The notes beneath the pieces are model-generated. The model saw only the letters and a list, made by a program, of their open reading frames with translations, did no database searches and was not told the origin of the DNA. From Rhea pennata (Eukaryota > Chordata > Aves > Rheiformes > Rheidae): a stretch of 64,000 nucleotides of DNA. Of this stretch, positions 23,063 through 33,052 are shown piece after piece. Made by a program: the position numbers and the translations under genes. Every line of letters begins with the position of its first letter. The first letter of the stretch is position 1. The stretch covers positions 1,372,501 to 1,436,500 of the forward strand of contig NC_084671.1 of NCBI RefSeq assembly GCF_028389875.1. Direction: 5' to 3'.

Positions 23063-26000
23063 AGCATGTTATGATGGCATATACTGGTTAGCCAATTAAA
23101 CAAGAAGCTTCAGTAGTGGTAAACAATCAGTTAAAAAGACATTATTTTTTTTTCTTGACTTAATTCTAAAAATTCTAATCCAGCCACGATCTACCTATCT
23201 ACAATCTATGATCTCTACCTATGCTTACATTGCAATACCTGAACACTGAGTGTATGTATCAGAATTTTAGGATGACTGTATCTGAGCAACAGTTAATGGC
23301 ACAGTTAGGACAAATCAGACATATGAGCTATGCAAGCATGACAAACTAAAAATGGGTAAGATGTTTTAAGAGTTCTACTAATAAAGCTTCAAGAAAAAAA
23401 ATGGAATTTAAAAGAACTATCAGCAAAGAAGTAGGCAGAAGTGGCTGAGGAACGAATAAAAGAGGAATGAGCACAGAACTTAAAAACCACCCACAACCCC
23501 TTTCTACCTAGGATAGAACTCCATCCAGAAATAAGAAAGCACAAAAGAAACAAGATGCAGGTTTAAGACTAATTTCCAAATTGTTCCGTGTTACCCCGAG
23601 GAAAACATATTATCATTTGTAGATGAAAGATACTATAGAAGTACAAAAAAAATGCTGAACATACTGTAATTATCTTGAAAAGAAGAGAGGAAAGACAAGG
23701 GGAAAAAATACAGTGCAACACCAGCAAATATATGCAAAAGTTAAGAGTTTGCCACCAAAGCTATTGCTGGAATTCCAGTGTAAAATTTTGGGTTTTACCT
23801 GACTTAAACATGACTTGTGACATCAAGAGATCGTGCAAAGTGCTAATGTTGTCCCAGCCTGGAAGAAACACTAGAATTGCACCATCCTATATTAAAAAAG
23901 GGAGAAAGAAACACACACAGGAAAAACATGTTTATGATCATTTTTTGCACAACATGTAATTTAACTGCCTGTTCATTGATGCATATGTTTTGGATAAATG
24001 GCATTTGAGACATCATTGACTCAAACCTGGAACAAAGTTTTTAAGTCTGTTTTCTATAAAAGTTAGCAACATATAATGAAATTTATCTGAAGTTAATAAA
24101 AATTTCCTTAAAAACAAATTTCCCTGCAATGTTTTAAACATTGCTTGATAAGCTGACTTGGCAACTTCAGTTGCAATTAAAATCGTGAGAGCAAAACTAA
24201 CACAATTTTCAAACAGAAAAAACAAAATGCACAACAGCAGCAATTCATTCCTGTTATCCACTGGTTAAATGGTCTAGTATTTGAAGCGTAAGAGATTATT
24301 GATATTTTCAACATTCAAAATTCTCTTTAGGAAGTCAGCCAGTGTGTTATTTCCTCCACAGATTTTTGAGCACAGAAATGAATGCGTATTTAAGGTTATG
24401 ATATAACTCATAACATACATATATTACACTTTGAGAACTGAAGGCATTCTTAACTTCAAATTTGTCACTGCTGCTGGCATAGAAACCTTCTGATAATAAT
24501 GCATGCAACAGTACTACAAACAAATCCTTTTACTTGGGCTTTAAGGGTTTTTAAAGCATAAGAATCTGATGTCATTGTAGTCCAACATCTTTTTGTTGCT
24601 AATGCATGCAATAGGAAGGAAGCTAGAATTTGAAATTTGACATAAATCAAGATTTACTATACTGGGTCTGGTGTAAGTGTTATATTGAATAGGCAAGTAA
24701 AGTTCAAGACACTTTTTTAAAAAAAATAAAAAGATAAGGAACAGAGCTGCATAGAATTGTCATCAGATATTTCTAAAGAAAAAGATAAGGCACAATCAGG
24801 CATAGTTGTATTAACTAACAGACGCAGCATTTTTCTATAGTTATTCCTCAAAACAGCTTTTACTACGTACATACACAAAATAAAAAAATACTACCTTTGA
24901 GGTAGTGTAGAGTAGAGTGCCTTAAAGGCACTCAGTCACAAAAAGAACTAGAAGTTAAATTTATGATTTTATATTACTTTATATCAAATGACTAAGATAC
25001 ATAATTAAAGACTTTGTATGCAAAGAAAACAAATAAGCAAACAAAGACTTTGTATGCAACAAAAAAAAGCAAAAGTTATCAAAAACAAATAAGCAAATAA
25101 ATTAAATCAGAATCAAATAGTACCCCAAACTTCTGATTTCTATCTTATTTATTTAAAAGACAATCTCTCCTGCGCTGCAAGGAGTCCGACTGCCTTCTCT
25201 TGTTCGGAAAAGACCACAAATGAGCATGCCAAATATATTTAAAAGTTTTCCAAGTTTATCATGACTTAGGTGTACAGCTCTCGGAGCCCACAACCCCTAT
25301 CCAAGAAAATGCTTGGATGTGCGCTCCCATTCAGACAGGGATTAAATCGTATCATTTCAATAAACCTCAACTAACCATATTCTCAGCTTAGGACCTAAAT
25401 AGTCATTAGATACTTAAAACTAGCAGATAACTTCTGAAAAAAAACAAAGCAAAAACTCTTCTATGTATCTCTATGTAACAAACCAAAATAACTTTATCAC
25501 CTCTGACATTCCCGATAACTATTGACCACAATTCAGTGGCATCAAAGTATATTGGTATTAGACAGAAATGTACCTCTTCTTCCAGAACAATGTGCCTGAT
25601 AAGTGCTGCTATAAGGTCAAGGTCAACCTTGTCATCATCCATCATTTCCAAGGCATCTATAGTACTTGCTGAATACCTACAGGCATCAAAATCATGCATA
25701 TTGACAACTTATTAACATACGAAGTCATGTATCCATGTTTCTATTATAAGGCTATTGCAATTACACACCTACATAGTCCACTACTGTTCAACATATTTCT
25801 TCAGAGGCACAATAACTGAAAAGTATTCTGATACAGTATGCTGTGCATCTTATACAATGTATAAGATTTATCTAAGATTTTTTTAAAAAACATAGTGTGT
25901 AAGATTTAGTTTAGTGCAATTACAATCAGTTTAGAATAGCAGGTTCAAGAATTTTCATGTTATGACTGAACTGCATTTGGAGCATTTACATGATGTCTCT

Positions 26001-29000
26001 CCTTCTTGTGGATTATCCAGTATCTGAGCAATTTGAGTTTATCCTTCTGTTTACCTCCTGTGAACACTAAGAGAAGGATATCTCTTCTATTCAACCCTCC
26101 ATTTTCATGAAACCTAACAATGCGGAAAAACTGTTTCAAAAGCTGTCAGGAAACGGATTGAGAGGAGTATGAATGGAAGAGTGAGGCAGGGGATGGGACA
26201 GAGATGCAGCACTGAAGACTTATTCCCATTGGAAAGCAAGGGAAAACTGAGTCTCCCATATTCGTTATTATTACCAAAATGGATATATAAAGTTGCAAAA
26301 CACAGAAGATATGTAAGACAGGAGAACAACAGGAAGATGCTCTTCCTGGAAAAAGCAACCAGGTTATCCAATTAATCAGCTGTCCAGATAACCAGATCAC
26401 TAGCAAATTATAGCAATCAAATCAAATGTCTCAAGTGAAAAAAAAAAAAAAATCTCTACTAGGTGCTCAAAACATGACTTACTTTGGTCTACAGCAATAT
26501 TAAAATATTCCAGGAAAAGGCTTTTGAACAAACACCAGTGCGTTTTGTATTACACTGACTGCAAGACTAAAATACCTAAGTTCTATCATGAAGGAAAAGA
26601 CTGAAAAAGGGGAGAACTTGAAAGAGGATTAAGGACCAAAGCTTAAGAAGCCCAGTATTACACTGAAGACTGTAACAGACAACATCATCAATGGCAAATG
26701 ACTGACAGCTACAAGCTCTCTTACAGTTTGCACATGAAAAATTGTGTGATTACTAAAGCACTTCAGTGCTTACTAACCAACTGCATTGGTAACCACATTA
26801 TTGTTTTCCACAATAGCAACTACCATGTCTTTAATAAAAGCAGTGTTAAAAATACAGCACTAATTTATGTTTCTCAGTTGTGGAGTGCCACAAAATCTTA
26901 ATATGAAAGAGTATCTTAAAAACAACCTGCCCCGCAGCTGCCTTAAATAGTCTGGCCATCGTTCTTTATAGACTTCCTCTTTTTCTTCTTTTTCTGGTCT
27001 GCTTACATGTCCTTGCATAAAGCCTTTCTTCCACCGTGGCCGACGGTCTGTGCTTTCTGGAGTATACCTTTAAAATTAAATAACAAGCAGTTATTTTAAA
27101 TTTTGAAACTAAAGCCCTTTAAAATGAACTCTACAGTATTTTTCCAAAGTACGAACAATATGCAGCACTTGAACTGTATTATCTAATGGAATTATTGGAA
27201 TTTTTCTGTAAAAAAATATATATATATTTTTAAAAACAGGCATCATCTCTAATAAGCATAAAAACAAGTTAAAAAGCAGATCTGAACAAATGGAAAGACA
27301 AGTTCGACTTAGCAGCCTGAAAAGTTTCTAGCTACTGACCACAAGAACTATTTTTTTCCTGTTTCTATGAAAATTTTTCCACCTCAAGCCAAGATTTCCA
27401 AGTTGCTACAATGTAACACCTCACTAAAAGTACCATTCTATTTTTAATTCCAGTAGAAGCTAGTCAATCTCCCCTGAAACATTTTCTGAAAAAAGATGAC
27501 TTATCAAATACAAGTTTTGTTTTGAAAAAGAAAACTGATTTTCATAGATATTTATGCTGAGATAAGCTTTGAAAAGTATTTTGTTCAGTTTTGCTTAGTA
27601 TGCTTATCTACGCACTGGTGTTAGCTCACAGGCCAAAAAAAAAAATGCACCTACCTCAACTTCTCAATTACATCTTCCAGAAGATACTCCACCACAGGGA
27701 AAGTGAACCCAGGTATGTGAATCATTGGACAGTTATCTATCGAGAAAGTGTAATTCAGTTGTTAAGCAGAAAATAAAACACTGTACTGAAATAATAGTAT
27801 TCTGTGTAACACTAGTAGGCAATAAGCATTCTTTACTGTTTTTGCAGTACAATCACATAATCCAGTTAAAAAAAAAACAAAAAACAAACCAAAAAAAAAC
27901 CTTTTGAAAGATGCCAAATATGCCAAATTAACATCCCGATATAATGACCAAACAGAAAAGTACAGGTAGCAAGAGATATATTTTTCCAGTATGTTCACTT
28001 GGTTCCAGTTTCAGAATAAAGCCTGTAGAATGAAGAACTAAAAGCTTCACTTTGGCTGCCCACTCATACCACAGTTTCTAAAATATGGTACATAAGAGTA
28101 GATATTTAACATAAAACTGCTCCGAAGATAACATTTCCACAATATGTTTAATGACAAACACAGAAGAAACGTATATTCATGTTGAGATAAAACTAAGGAA
28201 GCAAAAGTCTTCAACAAAGCAGCATCTATTTATAAAAATTGATTCAATCTCAATAAAAATCAAACCTAAAATTGAAAACTGCATTATACTCTACAAGTCT
28301 AAATCACAGAAGAGCAAATTCATAAAGTGCATTTCACCTACCAAAATACTCCGAAAACTTTTCAGCATTTAAAGTAGCACTCATTAATATTACTTTCAGA
28401 TCCAAACGAATATTCAGAAGATCTTTAATAATGCTCATTAAAACATCTGATTGAAGATTTCTTTCATGAATTTCATCAAGGACTACATGACTAACACTGG
28501 ACAAATGCCTAAAATAGGAAAGCAAGAAATTACCACATTTGTTTTCAGCAAAAATAAAAAAGGCTAGAAACTGGTAGATAGTAGAAACATTCATTATTCA
28601 AGCCATTTGATAACTATATTCAATTTCTTATTAAATAGGAAAACTTACTTGTCTGATTGGAGCCATTGTAGGACAATTCCTGTAGTACAGTATAAAATGG
28701 AACCTTGTTTCCTTGGTAACCGACTGGAAGAGATACATTAAGAATTCCTGAGGTCTCTGTATTTTACAAAGCATTTTAAAAGCTTAAAAATCAAAATGTA
28801 GACAGCTGTTACAGACATCATGACGCATGCCTCATTCAGCTTTAACTTGCTCGCTTAGAGTTCAATTGGTGGAACAAAAAATTAGGCTGGAGTTGCAGCA
28901 TTACAGTTGATGGGGAATGGACTACCTGTAACCTGACAGAACATCTTCCCAGACGTTCCTAGACATTACTTCCCATCTGCACATTTTTCTGCTCACTCCA

Positions 29001-32000
29001 AACTTTCAGCTATTTAAGCTCCATCAATTTACCTATTTACATGCTGCATAAAATACACCCATCACACTCAAACTTTTTGCTGAGTTTCAAAGACTTTATT
29101 CTCTACCCCAGCTATTCACAGGAATGTCTTTTGGAAAAAATAGATATCTGAGTGAAAGTACTTGTGTATGTCAAGAATTTTCAAGTATTCACGCTGACTA
29201 ACAATAGCTCCTAGTACATAGGCAGACACAAAAATTGCTATGAGAGCCTTTCCTACCTCTGTAGACGAATTTGGTATCCTGTACTTTTGCCATTACCACA
29301 TGCTTCTGCCCTTTCAGCAGCAACTCTCTCAGCCACCTTAAAATCAAAATAGTGCATAAAAGAAAAATCATAAGGGCAATTTATGATTTAGCTACTCATC
29401 AACAGGAAATACCTAGAACCTGAATGCAATCAACAAAAAAAAAAAAATTCTAAAAACTACTTTCTCTCTTCCATTGACAGGGGCATTTCCTGGCTGATCC
29501 CAGCAACAGGTTTGCAATATAAACTGTATTTTAGAGTAACATAACCAATTAGGAGTTAGCAATAAATTCTCCTAGAATTTCATTACGACAAGCTTCACCT
29601 CGTGAGAAATAAATATTACTATAGAATCCTAACCTTCAAAAAAAATAATTACTGTGCATTTAATAGCCTATTTCTTCCTTGCTCATTAATATGTATTTCT
29701 AAAGGTCCTGAAACAACATCAGTATTCATTTTTATCTGCACTGTCCGAGTTCATTAAAATCACTGGTATGAAGCATGAACAAGTTTACGGAAAAATTATG
29801 CTTACTGTGCAAGTACTCTATTAACCATCAAAACTTATGAAATGCTATATTAGTGTATATTAACAAAATTATTATTTGCAGAAGAAATTATAATAAGACT
29901 TAAAATTAACACACAAAAGGCCATCTTAGCTGTTCACTACACAGTCTACAGCTGTGTTCACAGGCTGAATGTTAGTCTCAAGTATTAAATTCAATACAAG
30001 CAGATTGGCTGGTAGATCAGTTTCTCTGAGAGGTGTGCCGTTTCTATGCAGTCATTTGAACTCTTTTCAGCTCTTCTTAACTTCAAGAAAACTAGTAAAT
30101 TGTACACTCAGTCCACAGAGTTTCCCAGGAAGTTTAGGCCAGACAAGAAATGTATTTTTGTTCAATGATTCTGAATAAGGTAACTTCCCCTCCCCCCCCT
30201 CAGATTTATTGGGGAAAAAAAAAATCATAAGCAATGAAGTTGCTTAGTCTGTCCAAACAGCACTTACCGAGATGGCGCTGATTCTCCTAGGCTGAGTACA
30301 TACAATCCTGCATGTAGACCCTTTCCCTCGCTCAATGTAATCATCCAAGATGAACTGAGTAACTTGTGTAGTCTTTCCACAGCCAGTCTCACCACTAATC
30401 ACAGTTACCCGATTATTGTTTATCAGGTTTACAAGTTCCTGTTTCCAAACAGAGATAAAACATTTGCAAATATTACGGATCAAAACAGATTTTAGAAGGA
30501 CTTTGACAATTCTCTACTACAGTAAGGTGAACTTAAAAGAAAATCCTATAACATTTGAAAGATAGGTATTCAACTGTTTCTATTAATATTTAGGAAAAAA
30601 GAAGAAAACAGCTATATTTGAAAAAGATTACTTAAATGCATCTAATATGTAGAACCATTTCTATGAATACTGCCACCTCTACTGATAAAACTGTATGAGC
30701 CCAGAATAAGTTTCCACATATCCTGAAGCAATGAACTTGAGCTACATTCTGGAAAAAACATAGTGGCAGAACTTGTGAAACTTCAGTACTCTTGTATAAA
30801 AGATGAGACTCTTAAAATAATAGTAATAATAATAAATTATGCGCACAAGTTTCCTGTTCTACACTTGTGTCTTGCGCTTAGTTTCAATGACATAAATAGA
30901 AATCTCTCATTTTACAGCAGAGGTACATATTATTTCAAAGTAAAAATATATTTACCTTTCTCATCCCATAAGAAGGGAGCTTCTCTCGGAATCTCTGGGG
31001 AGGGAAAAAAAATATTTATCTGTAAAAGCCTTTCCAACACTGGAATAATAAAACAGATTTCATCTAGACTAAACTAAGAAAAAAAAAAACCCAGCAAATT
31101 GTTCAACTAATACCTATATGAACACAAGCCCACTAGAAATAAATACAAGCATGTTTTCAATTTCACTACATTTAGGAAAAAAACCCGAGCAGTTCAGTAG
31201 ATGAAAAGGTACGTATGTGCATTTACAAGACAAGGATCTTGAATAGAGAACTTGCTTCTGATACATGGCCAAACTTTTTTTTTTTTTTTTTTTTTTAAGA
31301 GTCTAATTCACCACTATTAGAACAATATAAACCATGTTTTTAAGAGGCAATTTCTTCAGAGCCCATTTTCCTGCTTTTAGTTTTAGATACAAACCTGGGG
31401 AAAAACTCACTTTTCCAACAAGATCTACTAAATAATGTTTATGCTTAAAATTATATATGCAATTCCTAATGCTCTTAGATTTTACACAATCTGAAGTTAT
31501 CAAAGAAAGTCTGTTTTCTAATCACTGCCCTAATAAACAGGTATGTGTTTTGTAAGAAATTACAAAAGTAACTATTTTAGCACAACTAATATCATGACAA
31601 CTTCCCAGTAAATAATATGACCAGAAAGTATAACTACTTTACAGTTTATTTACTGGGAAGTTGTCATGGTATTAGTAAGTTGTCATGATATTTTGTAAGT
31701 TAATCAACCAGATTAACCAGAAAAAACCCTAACTATTTTACAGTTTAACTTACAAAAGTAAAAGTTAAAAGCTTTCTATTTAACGTGTTAGAAAGTACCT
31801 GCATTTCAATATATCTTGGATCAGATTTCTTCTGTCTTAAGTCTTCTTTAAGTTGCTCATCTAAATCAGCATCTTGATCGTTTTTCTCAAATAGATATTC
31901 AGCATCTCGATCAAGAAGCGTTTTTTCCAAGATTGGTCTCTGCTTTACAGGAGCTTTTTCCACAGCTGGTTTCACTTTTGCAGGCTGTTCTGGAGTGTGT

Positions 32001-32946
32001 CTGAAACAAATGCACAGCACAGAAACTTCAAAAAAGCATCCAGTATGTGCCTGGCCACTGAGAAAAACGTGCTTAACCATTCAAAGCAAACTTGCGTGCA
32101 TCTGTTTTTCAGGCATTACATCCACAAGTTACTTGGCTCCTAGTGGTGTGGTGAGCACAGGGTATGTGGTTAAAATATGTGTAGCTTGAAAATTACCAGT
32201 CATCAAGTATTTTACACAACATGCTCATTTGCAGTGGAGAAAGCCCACCCACAAAGCCACAGAACACCTCTAGAAAACTAATACTCAACCTGCTGTCAGA
32301 ACCACTGCTCTCTATCAGAACCTTTCACCAAAACAGAGACCCAGGCAAGATACTTGTTCAGCTGATTCACTCACTGAATCTAAAACTTTCTGCTATAACT
32401 TCTGCTTCCAACCTGCAAGAAGACCATTCGATTCGAGGGGCATAAAAGCACGAATAACTGCGTGTTTTTACCCTTCTTCATCCCCAGACCACCAGGACAT
32501 GGCTTCTTGCTCTTTCTCGTTTTTACTCTGGACGGTGCTCAGCAGCTGCACGATTTGCTCTTCTCTGCGCTCGTCCATGCGCACGACAGCTCTCTGGCGC
32601 GGACAGAGAAAAGCAGCGTTTTTACCACGCACTGAGCACGGGGGCCCCGGTGCGGCCGCCCGCCCGCGCCCCGGCCGCCCCTAACCGAAGAGAACGGTCG
32701 GAGCAGCCGGGCGGCGGCGAGCGCAGCGCCCGCGGCCCGCACCTGCTGCCGGTCGCTCTCCTTGCTCTTCTGGCCCTGCTTCCGCGCGTACCACAGCCCG
32801 ATCTCGCGGCCCTTGAGGTGGCTGGGGTGGCGCCCCCGCCCGCCGCCGCCGCGGCCCCCGTGCCCCCCCGCGGCGCCCGAGGACGAGGAGGGCCGCGGCC
32901 CGCCATCGCCGCCGCGGCCCCGCTCCCAGCGCTGCTCGTAGCTCAT
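12627..32946 (-). CDS. DHX36: DHX36 (RHAU/G4R1), complete DEAH-box G-quadruplex helicase
   Basis: ATP-dependent 3'-5' helicase known to unwind DNA and RNA G-quadruplexes in nucleus and cytoplasm. Twenty-five coding exons join in phase to 2952 nt, 983 residues (human is 1008). Order: Gly/Arg-rich N-terminus (about 10-40); the DHX36-specific motif [18 protein letters not shown] (43-60), which caps the quadruplex; Walker A GETGCGKT (205-212); Ia TQPRR (238-242); II DEIH (309-312); III SAT (341-343); V TNIAETSIT (526-534); [10 protein letters not shown] (573-580); then winged-helix/HA2 and OB-fold regions and a C-terminal extension ending FQNERYS. The start ATG has G at -3 and A at +4, and the codon frame upstream holds no closer ATG. 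All introns are GT-AG. It is convergent with ARHGEF26 and upstream of it in human-like order. No broken motif was seen. Confidence 0.97.
14212..14364 (-). CDS. DHX36: DHX36 coding exon 24 (residues 872-922)
   Basis: Encodes [40 protein letters not shown] and [11 protein letters not shown], the end of the OB-fold. Confidence 0.96.
14902..15022 (-). CDS. DHX36: DHX36 coding exon 23 (residues 831-871)
   Basis: Encodes [20 protein letters not shown] then [22 protein letters not shown]-fold; HPKSVN is the family hallmark. Donor gtatgt. Confidence 0.95.
16531..16621 (-). CDS. DHX36: DHX36 coding exon 22 (residues 801-831)
   Basis: Encodes [20 protein letters not shown] then RPSFSKKRK, the start of the OB-fold region ([12 protein letters not shown] signature). 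Confidence 0.94.
16707..16806 (-). CDS. DHX36: DHX36 coding exon 21 (residues 768-801)
   Basis: Encodes [20 protein letters not shown] then [13 protein letters not shown], ending one base into the next codon. Donor gtgaag. Intron 21 behind it is only 85 nt. Confidence 0.94.
16928..17011 (-). CDS. DHX36: DHX36 coding exon 20 (residues 740-767)
   Basis: Encodes [20 protein letters not shown] then [10 protein letters not shown]2 region. Confidence 0.95.
17768..17854 (-). CDS. DHX36: DHX36 coding exon 19 (residues 711-739)
   Basis: Encodes [20 protein letters not shown] then HLTVVNAFT. The [10 protein letters not shown] motif is a standard HA2 signature; the last residue is Thr where mammals have Glu. 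Confidence 0.95.
18150..18323 (-). CDS. DHX36: DHX36 coding exon 18 (residues 653-710)
   Basis: Encodes [40 protein letters not shown] and [18 protein letters not shown], the HA2/ratchet region. Its acceptor is an uninterrupted T25 followed by GGCAG, an extreme polypyrimidine tract. Confidence 0.96.
18329..18353. repeat. A25/T25 homopolymer at the DHX36 exon 18 acceptor
   Basis: Twenty-five A on the plus strand, so T25 directly before GGCAG on the transcribed strand. It acts as the polypyrimidine tract of exon 18. Confidence 0.9.
19475..19573 (-). CDS. DHX36: DHX36 coding exon 17 (residues 620-652)
   Basis: Encodes [20 protein letters not shown] then [13 protein letters not shown], winged-helix region. 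Confidence 0.96.
20302..20419 (-). CDS. DHX36: DHX36 coding exon 16 (residues 580-619)
   Basis: Encodes [20 protein letters not shown] then [19 protein letters not shown], the end of RecA2 and the start of the winged-helix region. Confidence 0.96.
21082..21225 (-). CDS. DHX36: DHX36 coding exon 15, motif VI (residues 532-580)
   Basis: Encodes [40 protein letters not shown], then QRKGRAG. The final Arg of motif VI (arginine-finger region) is split across the intron. Confidence 0.96.
21700..21764 (-). CDS. DHX36: DHX36 coding exon 14, motif V (residues 511-532)
   Basis: Encodes [20 protein letters not shown] then T, ending two bases into the Ser codon. TNIAET is motif V, coupling ATP hydrolysis to strand movement. 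Confidence 0.95.
21870..21925 (-). CDS. DHX36: DHX36 coding exon 13, 56 nt (residues 492-510)
   Basis: A short exon encoding [19 protein letters not shown] between attttcag and gtatgc. The LHSLMP segment matches the DEAH family. Confidence 0.94.
22166..22201 (+). repeat. T26-G10 homopolymer junction in DHX36 intron 12
   Basis: An uninterrupted T run passes directly into a G run and then agggaggag. The minus-strand transcript would read C-run then A-run. Confidence 0.85.
23022..23059 (+). repeat. Poly(A) tract, 38 nt, in DHX36 intron 12
   Basis: The longest homopolymer in the window. It has no AATAAA just upstream on the plus strand, so a retroposed tail is not indicated. Confidence 0.85.
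23799..23886 (-). CDS. DHX36: DHX36 coding exon 12 (residues 463-492)
   Basis: Encodes [20 protein letters not shown] then [17 protein letters not shown] is motif IV of DEAH helicases. Confidence 0.95.
25574..25676 (-). CDS. DHX36: DHX36 coding exon 11 (residues 428-462)
   Basis: Encodes [20 protein letters not shown] then [14 protein letters not shown] and ends on a codon boundary before gtacat. Confidence 0.95.
26927..27067 (-). CDS. DHX36: DHX36 coding exon 10 (residues 381-428)
   Basis: Encodes [20 protein letters not shown], then [20 protein letters not shown], then LRQLRG. This charged insert is characteristic of DHX36. Donor gttgtt is weaker than the others but joins in phase to exon 11. 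Confidence 0.92.
27655..27736 (-). CDS. DHX36: DHX36 coding exon 9 (residues 354-381)
   Basis: Encodes [20 protein letters not shown] then DVIEKL, the start of RecA domain 2. An 82-nt exon, acceptor tcgatag, donor gtaggt. Confidence 0.94.
28342..28508 (-). CDS. DHX36: DHX36 coding exon 8, DEIH and SAT motifs (residues 298-354)
   Basis: Encodes [20 protein letters not shown] and later [17 protein letters not shown] place the donor at GTAGGT after TTTG, because only this joins in frame to exon 9 as F-D-N-C-P-M. The GTGAAA four bases further on would break the frame. Confidence 0.95.
28649..28723 (-). CDS. DHX36: DHX36 coding exon 7 (residues 273-298)
   Basis: Encodes [20 protein letters not shown] then LQSD between tcttccag and gtaagt. 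The YCTTG segment is the conserved RecA1 strand before motif II. Confidence 0.95.
29257..29336 (-). CDS. DHX36: DHX36 coding exon 6 (residues 247-273)
   Basis: Encodes [19 protein letters not shown] then GYQIRLQS, the Ib region with the [10 protein letters not shown] signature of DHX36. An 80-nt exon ending two bases into a codon. Confidence 0.95.
30268..30438 (-). CDS. DHX36: DHX36 coding exon 5, Walker A and motif Ia (residues 190-246)
   Basis: Encodes [15 protein letters not shown], then [20 protein letters not shown], and motif Ia [11 protein letters not shown]. This is the ATP-phosphate-binding part of RecA domain 1. Confidence 0.97.
30956..30994 (-). CDS. DHX36: DHX36 coding exon 4, 39-nt microexon (residues 177-189)
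   Basis: Encodes only [13 protein letters not shown] between ccccag and gtaaat. It is in phase with both neighbours and matches the conserved [10 protein letters not shown] segment that leads into the first RecA domain. Confidence 0.93.
31585..31676. repeat. Near-perfect 30-bp inverted repeat in DHX36 intron 3
   Basis: Arms 31585-31614 and 31647-31676 are reverse complements over 30 bp with one mismatch (core catgacaacttcccagtaaa), around a 32-nt spacer. An extra partial copy (aagttgtcatgatatt) follows at about 31678-31693. It looks like a hairpin-forming insert or a small MITE. It lies about 120 nt past the exon 3 donor on the transcribed strand. Confidence 0.9.
31799..32000 (-). CDS. DHX36: DHX36 coding exon 3 (residues 109-176)
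   Basis: Linker exon between ttgtttcag and gtacttt. The first half ([17 protein letters not shown]) is poorly conserved. The second half carries [13 protein letters not shown] and DPRYIEMQ, which match the vertebrate protein before the helicase core. Confidence 0.94.
32472..32593 (-). CDS. DHX36: DHX36 coding exon 2 (residues 69-109)
   Basis: After acceptor gcgccag it reads [19 protein letters not shown] and ends SWWSGDEEG across the donor gtaaaa. The [10 protein letters not shown] helix matches mammalian DHX36; the tail is divergent. Confidence 0.92.
32743..32946 (-). CDS. DHX36: DHX36 coding exon 1 (residues 1-68)
   Basis: Starts [16 protein letters not shown]. Contains the Gly/Arg-rich segment and the quadruplex-binding motif [18 protein letters not shown], and ends KESDRQQ before donor gtgcgg. 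Very GC-rich, inside the promoter CpG island. The Gly-rich run is shorter than in human. Confidence 0.95.
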
Positions 32947-33001
32947 GGCCGCCGCCGCCGGCACGCAGCGCCGCCGCCGCGGCCCGCCTCATCCGCCGCC
33001 T

Positions 33002-33009
33002 CACTTCCG
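33002..33009 (-). promoter_or_regulatory. ETS-family (GABPA-like) site in the DHX36 promoter
   Basis: CACTTCCG on the plus strand, CGGAAGTG on the minus, a strong ETS consensus about 56 nt upstream of the ATG. Such sites are common near starts of TATA-less promoters. Confidence 0.5.
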
Positions 33010-33018
33010 CCCGGCGAG

Positions 33019-33052
33019 CCCCGCCCCCTGCGCCTGCGCCTGCGCCTGCGCC
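33019..33052 (-). promoter_or_regulatory. GC box and tandem CTGCGC hexamers
   Basis: CCCCGCCCC (Sp-type box) at about 33019-33027 runs into four CTGCGC-type hexamers to 33052. TGCGCCTGCGC resembles an imperfect NRF1 site. Binding is inferred only. Confidence 0.4.

Larger units (their letters stand above)
12813..32742 (-). other. DHX36: DHX36 introns and their contents
   Basis: Twenty-four GT-AG introns, 85 nt (16622-16706) to 1873 nt (21926-23798). Contents are AT-rich with homopolymers: A38 at 23022-23059, T26 plus G10 at 22166-22201, T22 at 17252-17273 and T22 at 31275-31296. There is an imperfect duplication near 25005-25100 and a 30-bp inverted repeat in intron 3. No LINE, tRNA or nested gene was recognised. 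Upstream of exon 24 (14397-14476) are a 10-bp inverted repeat (aaagcctatt) and two copies of ttaataaaatacaatac. Confidence 0.8.

Noticed and set aside
28338-28341. Alternative exon 8 donor (GTGAAA) four bases downstream
   Set aside because: It would leave the wrong phase and a stop on joining exon 9; GTAGGT restores F-D-N-C-P-M.
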